Assembly: GCA_023375785.1 (NCBI GenBank)
Contig: SZWC01001197.1
Coordinates: 102,003 to 166,002, forward strand
Length of the DNA: 64,000 bases
Direction: 5' to 3'
DNA from: Penium margaritaceum
Lineage: Eukaryota; Streptophyta; Zygnematophyceae; Desmidiales; Peniaceae
Position 1 is the stretch's first letter. Each line of letters begins with the position of its first letter. This document shows, piece by piece, positions 36,008 to 48,046 of the stretch. The notes beneath the pieces were generated by a model. The model had not been told where the DNA came from and made no database searches. It worked only from the letters and a program-made list of their open reading frames with translations. A program made the translations under genes and the position numbers.

Positions 36008-36349
36008 CACCTCCCTCTTTGCCATATCCTTCACCATTAATGGAGAAATGTGGCAAAGTCGACGGTGCCATGTATCCAGGTCTCCTTTATCCTTCGTTAC
36101 AAGGTTGGCGGCCTTGGACCCCGCTCGGCTGCTGAGGATCTTGNNNNNNNNNNNNNNNNNNNNNNNNNNNNNNNNNNNNNNNNNNNNNNNNNNNNNNNNN
36201 NNNNNNNNNNNNNCACCTCCCTCTTTGCCATATCCTTCACCATTAATGGAGAAATGTGGCAAAGTCGACGGTGCCATGTATCCAGGTCTCCTTTATCCTT
36301 TGTTACAAGGTTGGCGGCCTTGGACCCCGCTCGGCTGCTGAGGATCTTG
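36008..36349. other. Assembly gap (70 N, 36,144-36,213) with duplicated flanks
   Basis: The 136 bp before the gap (36,008-36,143) are repeated after it (36,214-36,349) with one base difference. This is the signature of an unmerged overlap between contigs, so the integrase zinc part appears twice in the window but probably once in the genome. Confidence 0.9.
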
Positions 36350-37589
36350 GCGCGTGGTAGATACAAGTCGTCCTCCCTCTTGGCGAGTGCAATCACCTCA
36401 CCTTTGCCCTCCTTGCGGATGACGACCTCCTTCTTTGTGAAGAGCAGCTCAAGTCCCTTCTCAGTCAGGTGGCTGACGGAAAGGAGGTTTGCCCCAAAGT
36501 TGTGCATATGGAGCACATCGTGGATTGTGCTCGTGACATGTTTGCCATCCAAAATTGGCTAAACACGAACATTTCCCTCACAAGTGACCACCTGAGCCAC
36601 CGTCATGCGTCTCTCCGAGGCGTAGTCGGTGACACATACCTCCCTGTTGCATTGGGTGTGGCGACTTGATCCGGAGTCAGTGACGGAAACTCTCGGATCA
36701 TTCAAGTCGGTGGAGGTGTACGCTATGAGGGCATGCTCGTCTTTCTTCCTGTCCCACTACAACTGGTCTGGCTTCTTTTTGGGACAGTTGCATGCATAAT
36801 GGCCCTCCTTTTCCCAATTGAAGCACTCCCCCTTCTTGTCACCCTTCTTGGTGCCCTGCTTGGCAACCTTCCACTTGTCACCTCGGCCTCCACTGTGAGA
36901 ATGAACTATGTAAGCAGAGCTTGATTCCACTGCACTCTCTTGATCGCCACGTCGCATCCACTTGTTGCTGATGACTCAGCAACCTTTGGGTACTTCAGCT
37001 CATCAGAAGGCCAGCTACCAAGGACTGTGATCATGGGACTCTAACTGCCCGGCAAGGCCAGACGGAAGACCATAACTTGCAACTAAGAGTCGACCTCCCA
37101 ACTAGTGGCCACACACTCCGCTACGAGTGACTCAATCTGCTGCATGATCTCCATGATGTTGTCACCTTTGTTGGCTCGGAGGGTGATGAGTTGTTTGGAG
37201 ATGAAGAGATTATTGGTAAGGTTGCCTGACTGGTAGATGGAGCAGATTCTCAACCATGCTTCTTTGGCCAAGGTTCATCCTCATATGTATATGAGTTGTG
37301 GCTGGCATAATGCAGACACAAGGAGCGCCAACACTTCTTTGTTGTGCTTCTTGTATGCCTTCTTCACCTCAGTCGTTGCAGTCTCCGGTAGAGCAGTCTC
37401 ATCACCCTTCATGAGCTCAAGCAATCCCTTGTCATCGAGGAAGACCTCAAACTGCCACCTCCATAAGGCAAAGCCTGTCCCATCAAACTTAAGGACAGTG
37501 TGGCTCCTCTCTTGCTCGTTGGCAGCCATGTCTTGACCAACGAAGCATGAACACAAGCTGACTTGGGGCCTTGTAAATGCATGGGCCCA

Positions 37590-38160
37590 AAACCCTTTGT
37601 TGGCCTGAGGGTGAGGTTTGCTTTACCCCATTCAGCTTTTTCAGGCCACGTGAGTGCCTCTGCGACAGACGTTGGCTCCTCTTGAACCAGGAACAGATAC
37701 TTAAAGCATGTCCATTCACCCCTATCCGTGTCGTAATGCTGCCAAGGAACTTTGAAACGTGAACTACTTCTCGGACCTCCTAGCTCTTACTATTGATGTA
37801 AAGGCTAGAGGTCTGTTTTGTCATTTATGATGGGAGAGACATCCTCCTCACGGTCTGGAGGATCAGATATGTCGGACTCGGACTCTGATTCCTCTGATTC
37901 TTCATGAGTTTCAATCCTTGTTGTAGTACCCAGCCCATGCCATTGTGCTGGTGCTTTGTCTCCCTCCTTGAGAAGTGTGAGCCACTCTCCCTGTTTTGGA
38001 GTGTTCTCGAGTTTGAGAATGTCTCCCTTACTCACGAAACTTTTGTGGAAATCCACATCTTTGCTGCGGATGACCATCCTAACTCCTTGGTCCCATAGTC
38101 TATAAGCGATGTGTGCGGTGTCATAGTTGATGAAAACACACTTTCATGCTCTTACATCAA
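37590..38160 (-). mobile_element. Ty1/Copia fossil C, linker and RT start only
   Basis: Minus-strand segment with the integrase C-terminal pattern (FINYDTAHIAYRLWDQGVRM, then KDVDFHKSF), an acidic Ser/Glu linker, and LVQEEPTSVAEALTWPEKAE at the beginning of reverse transcriptase. It abuts the gag of fossil B at about 37,560 with no LTR between, so two Copia fragments are joined here. Confidence 0.6.
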
Positions 38161-38164
38161 GCTT

Positions 38165-38850
38165 TCCATGACCCTCACTGGCGTGGACCTTCACCTGTGT
38201 TTACCTCACATAGTAGCAAGCAGTACCTTCCAACAACAAAAAGGATCAAGGTAGGGGAAATGTCATTGAAAGCATCCATGCAAAAAGTTATTGCTAAAAT
38301 ACGGCCAAAGCAAAGGAATGTTTTGGTAAACATCAAGATCTTATCAAGGAAAAGACCAAGGTACCGAGGAATCTCAATATCAGAACCAACAGTAGAGGTT
38401 TGAAACCATACAGAGGAGTGGGGATGGACCCCCTTCCTACAACGTGGTTGTAATGGGATAGACCCATGCCCACTTGAGGATCGTTGCAGGCAACATTTTC
38501 CTCTGAAAGGTGGAACTCCTCGGAGGNCCAAGGTACCGAGGAATCTCAATATCAGAACCAACAGTAGAGGTTTGAAACCATACAGAGGAGTGGGGATGGA
38601 CCCCCTTCCTACAACGTGGTTGTAATGGGATAGACCCATGCCCACTTGAGGATCGTTGCAGGCAACATTTTCCTCTGAAAGGTGGAACTCCTCGGAGGCG
38701 TACACATAAACCATACCCTCCTTGAGTGGGTAAAGGTGCATGGACAACAAGAGGCTCCAAAAGCAATCATTGAGACTCTGAGGACATCAAATCTAAAATG
38801 TGTGTAAGTTGATCTACTGGCCCAAGTCAAGCAAAGCATTATCGACCCCC
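38165..38850. repeat. Dispersed repeat interrupting the Copia fragment
   Basis: Between the integrase tail at about 38,160 and the gag-like sequence after 38,850 lies sequence matching 29,757-29,935 in inverted orientation (38,219-38,395). The part from 38,356 is duplicated around the single n at 38,527. Confidence 0.5.
38356..38698. other. Assembly gap (single n at 38,527) with duplicated flanks
   Basis: 38,356-38,526 and 38,528-38,698 are the same 171 bp, as at 27,034. Treat as one copy. Confidence 0.9.
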
Positions 38851-39890
38851 ACCATGATCATCAGCTCAAGTGTTTGGCAGCTCATGAGGTAATCCACCAA
38901 TTCAAAGACCTCAAAGAGGCATTGCAAAGTTTAGCAAGTTTAGCATCCTGGTGCGGATGCAACAGCGGTCGTAGCATGTTGCATGTGTTGATGTCACTAT
39001 TAGTGGAAGCAAGGACTTTTGTGGCTCGATGAATTCAGTGTCGGTCATGAATAGGTCTGTCCTCCACAATGTGGAAATCTTCCTAAAGGAAGTGAAGGTA
39101 GCCAACTAGCTAAGCCGCATCTATCGTGTTCTATGCGTCAACAAGGTGCCACTCAATCAGAGAGGCTACCTTGCCACGATGCAACTTCAAGAGAAAATCT
39201 TCGAGCAGGTGGTCAAGGAGTGAGATGCACAACAAACACACCTGGGGTGGTAGCATATGTTGTGGGCTATCATAAGCAAGAGGTACACCCAGTACAAGGA
39301 GGCTCAGCGTGCCTTCCACAAGATAGAGGACTTCAAGCGGCTCAGATATTGCTTAGGTCCTACTTCATCCAGTTCACCACACTCGTGGAGGAAGCCGAAA
39401 GCTTCACTAAGGACAGTGGGACCCATACCTTCAAGTAATTCAAGTGATTGTTGCTGGAGTACTTGCCTGACGGCCCTCCGGGTGAGAAGCTGAAGAAAAA
39501 CACAACCACAACGTCAACAAGCCAGGCTTCGACAAGCTCGAGGGCGTTGTATGACTACATGGCTAAAGTGTGTTTTGAAAACCTGAAGCACAACTTGAAT
39601 GCATGATCGAACACGCATGCACAGCAAGGCCACAACATGCTAAGGGACGTTGCAGAGGTTGGAGGAAAAGTAAATCAGTGTTGTGAGGTTCAAGGCAAGC
39701 AGCCTGTAAATCCCCAATTCAAGCAAATTGGTGGACAGAAGGCCCCCAACCACAAACGCAGCGCAATAATGACGATTTGCAGGCATTGTGTGAGCGTCAC
39801 AATATAGCCTTCTACGAGGGACTTTCTACAACTGTATGCAGCCTCGCCACTTTAGGGATCAGTGCATTGAAGCCTTTGGTAGTAGAAAAG
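38850..39890 (+). mobile_element. gag-like fragment of an LTR element
   Basis: Plus-strand coding-like pieces: NKVPLNQRGYLATMQLQEKI near 39,140, RYTQYKEAQRAFHKIEDFKR near 39,285, and a knuckle-like FYNCMQPRHFRDQC near 39,830. This looks like a nucleocapsid end of a gag from an element I cannot place. It is broken in many places. Confidence 0.4.
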
Positions 39891-42800
39891 AGGCCACAAA
39901 GTTCTCTGTAGCCACAACATCAATACACTCAAGAGAAACCAGACATCAGCGGCAACGTTTTCTGCGAATGGCACAATACCAACAAACCCAACAGCCAACC
40001 CAGTGATAAATCCCTCAAGCTCAACAAACCCTTCGCCTTTGTTACTGCCCGTTGGGTCAACACCTGGCACAATAGGAGGCACCAGCCAACAAGCGTAAAT
40101 CAATGAAGATCCGTACGAGAAGCTACTGGGATTCGAGAGCCTCAACACACATCTAGTCAAAGAAATAAACATGGTGATGGAGGATCTTGAGATTTTTCAT
40201 GCGTACAAAGCAGTGCTAACCAGGAACAATCTATAGCTCTTGGGTAAATCCCATATTCAACCAGCAGTTCCCGAGATGTTTGATCCCGCAAACTCCAAGG
40301 GACCGACAGTGAGGGTGTGGCTAAAGAATTGGAGGTGTACTTCACCACTACTGGGGTCAACAATGATGAAAGAAAAAGTGACTTTGCGCCCTTGCTTTTG
40401 TGTAACACATATTCAAGTTGGTGGTTCGATTGAAAGACCATCCAATGGTAGCAGGAGAATGGTGGAGCCAAATCAGTGGCTCGCGTGACCGCTCTCAGAT
40501 CATCCACCATAGGCGTACTACCTCTCAAACAAATGAATCCTACGTGGCACAACTCTCTCATGCCAACACAAACGCGGAACGAATTCATGCGTGCTCCTCT
40601 TGCTCATTTGAGGAAGCTGAAAAAGAAGTCTGACATACGGCGCACACACCAATGTGTCCATCAGTAGTCCAACATGGCACAATATACTCAATGTTTATGC
40701 AAAATTATTATTGGCAGTGATCTTGTCCCTGGTTAACTATTTTTCGACTACAAAAACAGCCTCAAGTGAGATACATGGAAAGAAATTGCCATTCTCAGCA
40801 TCCAAGATGAACTTTTGTAAATGTTCGTTGTAACTGATTGCATCGACAGCGCTGACTACAATGCTCGGATGTAGGAATCCAACGATTGGCGATCCCAAAG
40901 CCACAATCATTATCTTGGGGAAGGACATTCATAGCCAAAGAAAAAATGGTCTCTGATGGAGATTGACGTCATCGATCAATGCAATCAACAGCTATGCTGG
41001 ACTTGCGAGAAACCGGGCAAAATCTTGCACAACTGTTGGAAGCAACACTAGCAAACCAAAAAGCTAGAGAAGTCACACAGAGAAAATGAGGAGTCAAGAA
41101 ACGACAAAAGGCAAGAGTAGGTGGTGAGGCTCCTGTCCATTCCAAAACGTTTGCACTGAACGATTGCCCATTTGAGAGGCACACATCAATGCAGACAAGG
41201 GTTTACAAAATCGTAAAGTTTGGCGAGAAATACGAAGATGACCAATCGGCGACACTGCTACAAGTGTAGTCGAGGGGTTGTAAGACTCATGGAGCGATAC
41301 CCGATCTACTGGATGAAGAAGCTTCTCACAGCTTTGCAAGAAACAACATGATTCAGAAGCTGGATTTACATACAGAATTTGATGTATCTTAAAAAATCCA
41401 TATGTGAACGACTGCACATCCGTCGACTTTGCAAACTGCCCCGACTGCAAATCCGAGATCTACACACATAACGCCTTGGAAAACATGCCCATTGATCGAC
41501 CAAAAAATCATCATTGGGAAAGATTTCGTGTACCAGCACAATTCACAGGTAGACTAGAGTAGCGGATTGGTCTACATTAACATCCCTGGCAGAAAACAAC
41601 CCTGCCTTTGGTTGAGTGACCCACGATGCAACGGCAGTTACGGAAATCAGCAAAGGTGAAAAAAACACAGGAAATTGCGGCAGCCACAAGATGCAATCCG
41701 GTATCACTGGGTGTGGCCAAGAGGTACTTGAAGTACAGAGATAAAGCATGGCTAATCCATGTGGAAGCAGAGGAAGCAAAATGATTTGTACCTGCTAAGA
41801 CAATGACAATGGTCTCGACACCAGAGAATTTTGTAGCACTATCAAAGGATTTTGGAACACACATCGAAGAGTTCAAAGGGGTATTTCACAACGAACTGTA
41901 TGAAGAGCTACCTACATAGAAAAACATTGAACATCAGATGGACGTGGAGCCAGGCAGCACACCTACAGTACAGGGGACCTATGAGATGAGCGATAACAAG
42001 CTGACCAAACTTAAGAAGAAGTTGGACAAGATGCTCGAATAGGGGTTTATGAGGCCTTGCACGTCACCACTCACGACACCCCTTACTTTTTGTGAAAAAC
42101 AAAACCAAAGAAATGACGATGTGCGCGGACTACCAAGCGCACTACCAAGCACCAAATGACATCACCATCAAGAACCGCTACCCTCTCCTGCGAGTAGACA
42201 AACTTTTTGACTAGTTCTATGGGACTTGAGTTTTCAGCAAAACTGCCTTGCGCTGCAGCTATTGTCAGATCCGCATATCTGAAAAGGACGCCAAGAAGAC
42301 CATATCTTGCACTAGATTAAGGCACTTTGAGCTCACGGTCATGTCATTTAGACTTACAAATGCCCTAACAATATTTATGGCGGCGATGAACAATGTATTA
42401 TGCCCGTACCTTGATGACTCCATCATGGTGTACCTTGACGTCATGTTGGTGTCTAGCCACACTCGGAGGAGCACAATGGACATCACTACCAAGTTCTCAA
42501 AGTCTTACAAACAGAAAAACGTTTTCAGAAAACTCTCAAAGCGAGACTCCTGTCGTCGTTCTATTGATTTCTGAGGTCACGTCATCGACGGTGGAGGAAT
42601 CACCATGGACCCAACAATGGTGGATGCGGTCGATGATTGGCCAACATCCACAAACATTATGGACGTCCAAGTATTTTTAGGCTTTTGCGACTACTATTGT
42701 CAGTTGGTCAAGGACTACCCTTGCGTGTCAGTGCCTCTCTTTGATCTCAATCAAAAAAACACTCAATCAAATAGGGGGAACAGCCAACAAGGAATGTTCA

Positions 42801-45244
42801 AGAAGTGCTTCATGTTTAAGTTGTGCTCTTACCTTAGCACCAATCTTACAATTGGTAGATCCAATGGTGGACTACATCATGGGCACCATTGATGGAGCCA
42901 TCAGAGCCGTTCTCCTTGGGGACAACGGCGGTGGTGAACAACTGGACATTCATATGTTAAGAGAAACTTGGATCAAAGCTCAACTACACTGTGCATGAGA
43001 ATGAAACACTCGCAGTTGTGCATGCATTCAAAGCATGGCGATGCTACCTAGAATGCTGATAATGCATTTTCTGCATGGACCCCTACACGTTGAAATATCT
43101 CAAGACCCAGCCAAATCTAAGCCGTTGACAAACTCGATGGATGGATTTCCTCGAGTTCAAGTTTGACCATGACATCGAGAACCAGCCTGAAAAAAACTCG
43201 TCCAGTGCACGCTCTCAGTTGACAAAAAGATTTGATGGCCATTAACAACACTTTACTCATCAAACGAGACATGTATCTCATGAGGATGTTCGCAAAAAGT
43301 GACGAGGAATTTGGCGGGCACAACAAGATCAAGTTCTGGTTTGACGATCCCTAATGATGACGAAAATTCACTCGCCAAGTCATCGTTCCACCAAAGGAGG
43401 AGCTACAAAGAATACTATAACAGGAATGCCATGACACCGGTCCATGTGGACACTTTGGCAAGGGAAACAATATCAAGAAGTTAGAAAACTACTATTAGTG
43501 GGACAAGATGCAAACCGACATGTCAGCCTTGTGCACATCGTATGACACTTGTCAAAGTCAAAAACCTCGTCGCACAAAGCTATCCCATCTCCTCCAACCC
43601 ATACCTATTCAGACAGGTTCATGGGCTGACATCTGCATGGACTCTGTGAAAAGACTGCCCGCCACTCTCGAAGGATATGAAACCATCCTTGATGTGGTAG
43701 AGGGAATTTCCAAAATGTCACAATTTGTCTCAACAATGACTCTCGTCATCATAGAAGGAACAACGTGGATGTTCCTAAATCAGATCATACGGCTGCACGG
43801 TGTGTCACATACCATCATGAGCGGAAGAGACGGCCACTTCACTAAACGTTTTTGACAAGAGCTATTGATGCGTTATGGCAGTAGGATCCAGCCATGAACG
43901 ACGCTTAATGCTCAAACTGACGAAAAATGGAGCGGACCAATCAGACGCCCAAAAAGCCACCTCACATTATGTGAATCGCGTAACACCGATGGGGCGGCTA
44001 AACTGCCAACGGTGAAATACACGTACCTCATTGCCATTTCCACTGAAATCAGTAACATTCCTTTCAAAGTGGTGTACCGAAAACTTCCCAAAACACTGAT
44101 ACGATTGCCAAGTCAGAGAAATTTTCCCGCATTTAACATCTACTGCAGGAACTCTTGAAGTGCCTGGGAGGAAGCTCAACGGACACTCGCCAGTAAACAA
44201 GCAACCATGAAGCAAATGGCCAACCAACATTACAGCGATGACGTATTCACTGCTGGTGATCGATTCCTCCTTAGCTGAATAAATATCAAACTTTGAGGAT
44301 AGCTCTTTTTGAAGCTCAAACCCCGTTGGTTGGGACTGTTTGAGATAAAGGGAATGCAAACCCCTATTGTTGCTTGACTCCGCCTGCCTGACACCATGGC
44401 AATCCATCCCGTTTTCCACATCAGTAAGATCAAGCATTACTGGGACCCCAGTACAAATTTCCTTGGAAGAGTTTTCGCACCTCAACCTCTTACACAAGTG
44501 GACGGGGATATGGAGCACGTGATTGAAGAAATCATCGGACATCGACGCCATGGAAGAACAGCCAAGTATCTTGTCAAGTGGCATGGCTATGACACTGCGT
44601 AGAACAGTTGGGAGCCTTACAAAAACCTCTCAGGAATCACCAGCCTACCTTTGCTTGTGCATCAGGACGTAACGGCTAAAATGAGGGTAAGTAATATGTC
44701 CGTGACGTACACTAGTCAACAAACTCCACTAGTGGGCATTGTTGTCATTATTTTCATGGCCCACTGCGCATCAACCTTATAATGTTTATGGCCTTTGGCT
44801 GAGGGTGTTTTGGCCAACTACTCAAAACTCCGGTGTTCGGTTCGTGAAGGTTTTGACAATGTTGACCACTTTCCAGAATGGTCAACATAAGTGTCATGAA
44901 CTATATAGATACTTTGATATTGTTCAATTGACTTTTGGACGGCATTCCATATTTATGAAATCCGTGCCTCAAATTTCTCAAAGCCCTTGACTTCTCGGTG
45001 GAGCTTCTTCAAGCAACCACTCATGGCATGACCTCGCATGCATCACTCAACGTGAGGGTCAAAGACCAGACATATGCCTCATTCTCATTGTCGGCATTGT
45101 GTACATGTGCTCAACTCACTCGACACTTGTCATCTCATTACACTTACTCTTTCATACAACTTATCCATTTTTCATAAATCCTCAAACTGTCTCTTGTCCC
45201 GAACCTCATCCATGTGAACCACCTACGTTCCGCTGGACGTCACA
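39890..45244 (+). mobile_element. Ty3/Gypsy chromovirus fossil (copy 2), 5' end missing
   Basis: Same family as 6.2-11.6 kb, now on the plus strand. gag runs from about 39,950 (PTNPTANPVINPSSSTNPS and LPVGSTPGTIGG, matching copy 1 near 11,310-11,450) to a knuckle-like CWTCEKPGKILHNC near 41,000. A protease region (about 41,190-41,560) and reverse transcriptase (41,900-42,600; MVYLDVMLVSS) follow, then RNase H (42,650-43,250), integrase (43,400-44,430; LHGVSHTIMSG, then LPDTMAIHPVFHISKIKHYW) and chromodomain (about 44,510-44,630; YLVKWHGYD). A purine-rich tract and the 3' LTR end it. Heavily broken, well over ten places. No 5' LTR found. Confidence 0.85.
44697..45244 (+). repeat. 3' LTR of Gypsy copy 2
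   Basis: 548 bp, from TGTCCGTGACGTACAC to CGCTGGACGTCACA. Alignable end to end with 6,228-6,776 (inverted) and 21,998-22,540. Confidence 0.75.
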
Positions 45245-45486
45245 TGAGGAGAATCCAACATTTTGAGTCTCTCAAAGCCTATTTGTTTTTTCACCTTGCC
45301 CCCTCATTCTTTGTCCCAAACGAGGGGGATACTATCTAGAACTTGTGAGTTTGCACAATCATTGCATGAAAGAAACTTAAAGTTGGTACTGAACAAACTC
45401 AAGTTTTGTTTTCTATGAGATGGTGTGTGATTTACGTCCGGTGATTCCTCTCCAGCTTTTTTCGTTTTCTTTCACGCCTCATTCTC

Positions 45487-45546
45487 TTGCTCTCTCTCTC
45501 TCTCTCTCACACACTCTCTCTCTTCTCTCTTCTCTCTTCTCACTCA

Positions 45547-45589
<43 letters not shown>

Positions 45590-45611
45590 CCCCCCCCCCT
45601 CTCTCTCTCAT
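45487..45611. repeat. (CT)n microsatellite with C run
   Basis: About 120 bp of CT repeats with short CACA and TTCT interruptions and a C run at 45,587-45,598. It sits where the related sequence at about 31,555-31,600 has only a short CT-rich tract. Confidence 0.95.
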
Positions 45612-45612
45612 C

Positions 45613-46580
45613 TGTACATGCATCTGCATATGCATCTGCATATGCCGATGCATATGCATCTGAACCTGCATCGACATTTGCATCTGCATATGCATCTGCA
45701 TCTATAGATGCAAATGCGGATGCATGTGCATGTGCATCTAAATCAATGTATGCATCAGCATTTGCACATGCATTTGCATTTACATATGGTTTTGCATATG
45801 CATGTACATATGCATCTATGTATGCATGTACATGTGCACATGCATTTGCATCTGCATCTACATATGCAACTGAAATTGAAAAGCATCTGAATATGTAACT
45901 GCATATGTATCTACATATGTATCTGCATCTGCATCTACATGTGCATATGCATATGCATATTCATCTCAATCTGCATATGCATGTGCATCTCCATACATAC
46001 ATGCATGTGCATCTGCATCTACATAAGCATATGCATATGCATCTCCATTTCCACATGCATCTGCACATGCATCTACATCTGCATATGCACAGGCATATGC
46101 ATCTAAACTTGGATCTGCATTTTCAATTGCATATACATGTGCATTGAAGCTTCATTTACATGTACAAATGCACATGCATCGATATCTACATATGCATATG
46201 CATCTCAACTTGCATATGTATTTGCATCTGCATATGCTTCAGCATCTGCATATGCCGATGCATGTAAAGAAGCCCATACAACTGAATCTACACATGTAAC
46301 TTCATATGCATGTGCACTGAAGCTGTATCTTCACCTGCATATGCACCTATATCTTCATCTACATATGCAAATGTCTCTTAATCTAAATCTACATATGCAT
46401 ATACATGTGCTTCAATAACTGCATAAGGATCTACTTGTACATTTGCATCTTTATCTACATTTTCATGTGCATCTGCATATGCACCTACGCATGAATATGA
46501 TTCAAGATCTGCGCTTACATATGCATATGTAGATGCACACGCACATGCTTCAGCATCTACACATGAATATACATGTGTTT
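45613..46580. repeat. Long hexamer-type array, TGCATM family
   Basis: About 970 bp made almost entirely of TGCATC, TGCATA, TACATA and close variants (ATGCAT is the commonest 6-mer). It has hardly any stops in several frames, giving Met-His-Leu-His chains (45,615-45,707, 45,708-45,890, 45,905-46,144) that are a by-product of the repeat and not genes. Variant order looks irregular, as expected of an old, degenerated expansion. Confidence 0.9.
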
Positions 46581-46635
46581 CTTGCATTTTTCTTATTGTA
46601 TTTCAGTCTCTATTTACAAGTTTATTTCTTCCAAT

Positions 46636-47180
46636 AGGTCAAGTGATGATGAGGCCCCAGTAGAAGCAGCACATGGGGACGACACCACTGGCTTTTGTAT
46701 GGGCATGGATTTTGGTTTCATTCCTGCACTTTGGCATGTCATGCAGGACTACACTGTGCGCCAGCGTATGACCCATATGGGAGCGTAGCTGCCGCTCATG
46801 CCTTGAGGTCCGGTGCAGGAACCGGCAAACCGAAGGATGCAGCTGGTTCCTCCGAGCGCGCCATAGAAAACGAAATGGAAACATTTGTGTAACGCATTTT
46901 TAGGATCGTCATTGGTGTGTTGAAGGCAAACTTTGTGACAGTCTAGCTCATACGGTTTCCTGGGTACTGCGTCACCTGCGAAAACAAGTGGAATTCGATC
47001 TGACAATGAGAATTGACACTCTCCAAGCTTTCATCCGCTCAGCAACCTGCGAGCTCATTTCATACGAATCTTGTTCCTTGGCCGGCTACGTTATAAACAA
47101 GGCGACAATGCTGCAAGCACGTCGCGATGGCAAGATCCAAAATCGACGGTTGCCGAAACCAACTAATTGGTCATAATCCT
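46636..47180 (+). other. Coding-like sequence, not recognised
   Basis: After TTTCTTCCAATAG (a fair splice acceptor ending at 46,636) an open stretch reads DDEAPVEAAHGDDTTGFCMG and FGFIPALWHVMQDYTVRQRM to a stop at 46,786-46,788. Another short frame at 46,988-47,176 reads MRIDTLQAFIRSATCELISY. These may be exons of a host gene or another relic; I recognise no domain. The gag-only LTR element is inserted just to the right, at 47,231. Confidence 0.25.
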
Positions 47181-47230
47181 TCGCGAGGCCAAAACCACCA
47201 CCTTAGTTGAACTAGATGGACTAAATGCAC

Positions 47231-48046
47231 TGTAGGAAATAGGATCAGCCCCAGAGGTCAACTGAATCATAGATGGAGTGCACACTGACGGTTCAGAACA
47301 AACTCCATTAACTCCAGAAAATTCACATTAACTCCTCCTACTCATATTGCCGAAGTACTTAGTGAGATACTCCACACAGTAGACTTGCCAAGAGCCTAAA
47401 CCAAGGCCCCAGGCTGCTAGCCTGTCTCTTGCTGATTCCAACAGTATGGTGCAAGCCTACAACGGTTGCCTACACACAAAGTTAGATGCAAATGAACTTG
47501 CCTACTCCTAAGTACTAGTCTGAGGCCTACTGTGTAGTGGATCTGATGGAATGCTTTATGTGTGAGTGTCCGTCAGTCTTGTGTCTTGTGTCGTGAGTCG
47601 CCTGACTTTGCGGACTCCACTGAAGAGCGAGACTTGCCAAGCGAACTTCATTCAGTGGACTCGGAATGCTCTTGAGGGATCGGCGATCGACGGTGTCCGG
47701 ATCTGCGACTGTAGTCCGCCCACCGTCGATCTGTCGCTCCACCTATCGATCGATCCACCGGCCGGTCCTGACAGCTGACAATCGCCGCCGGCTGTCTGGT
47801 TTGCCGTCATCCATTTTGCCATTCCGGAAATCACTCCGGAGGACCTGAAGTTCTGCACACTGGTCCCTGTGCCGAGCCCATCCAACATAGACTATGCCAC
47901 TTCTCCAGTTAGCGACATAATCTATGTCATTTGTCATCGGGTGAAGCCGAAACTTGGAGGGTACTAAAATGAGGATGTGATCGTTCCAGCCATGCCGTTG
48001 GATCTGCGATCGGACGGCTGTTGATGAAGAAATGCATTTTCTAACA
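47231..48046 (-). repeat. 3' LTR of the gag-only element
   Basis: 816 bp; on the minus strand it starts TGTTAGAAAATGCATTTC and ends ATTTCCTACA. The start resembles that of the Copia fossil's LTR (TGTTGGAAAATGCATATC), suggesting the same broad lineage. Confidence 0.95.

Larger units (their letters stand above)
34296..37556 (-). mobile_element. Ty1/Copia fossil B, lacking most of reverse transcriptase
   Basis: On the minus strand, gag begins near 37,530 (LKFDGTGFALWRWQFEVFLD). Parts follow in order: zinc knuckle CFNWEKEGHYACNC near 36,830, protease and pre-integrase (36,100-36,550; HNFGANLLSVSHL), integrase zinc part (35,950-36,090; LDTWHRRLCHISPLMVKDMA), part of the integrase core (about 35,700-35,880), the integrase-RT linker (34,747-35,214; ending EEPQSVKEAL), and then directly the RNase H end (34,296-34,631; LRQLLKEIGVPQ). 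Nearly all of reverse transcriptase is absent. No LTR lies upstream of gag. It contains a 70-N gap with duplicated flanks. It is broken, with one large loss and several smaller ones. Confidence 0.8.

Noticed and set aside
45615-46418. Several 60-95 codon frames rich in Met, His and Leu
   Set aside because: They are automatic products of the hexamer array (TGC ATC / ATG CAT frames); no start context or domain, and all frames stay open for the same reason.
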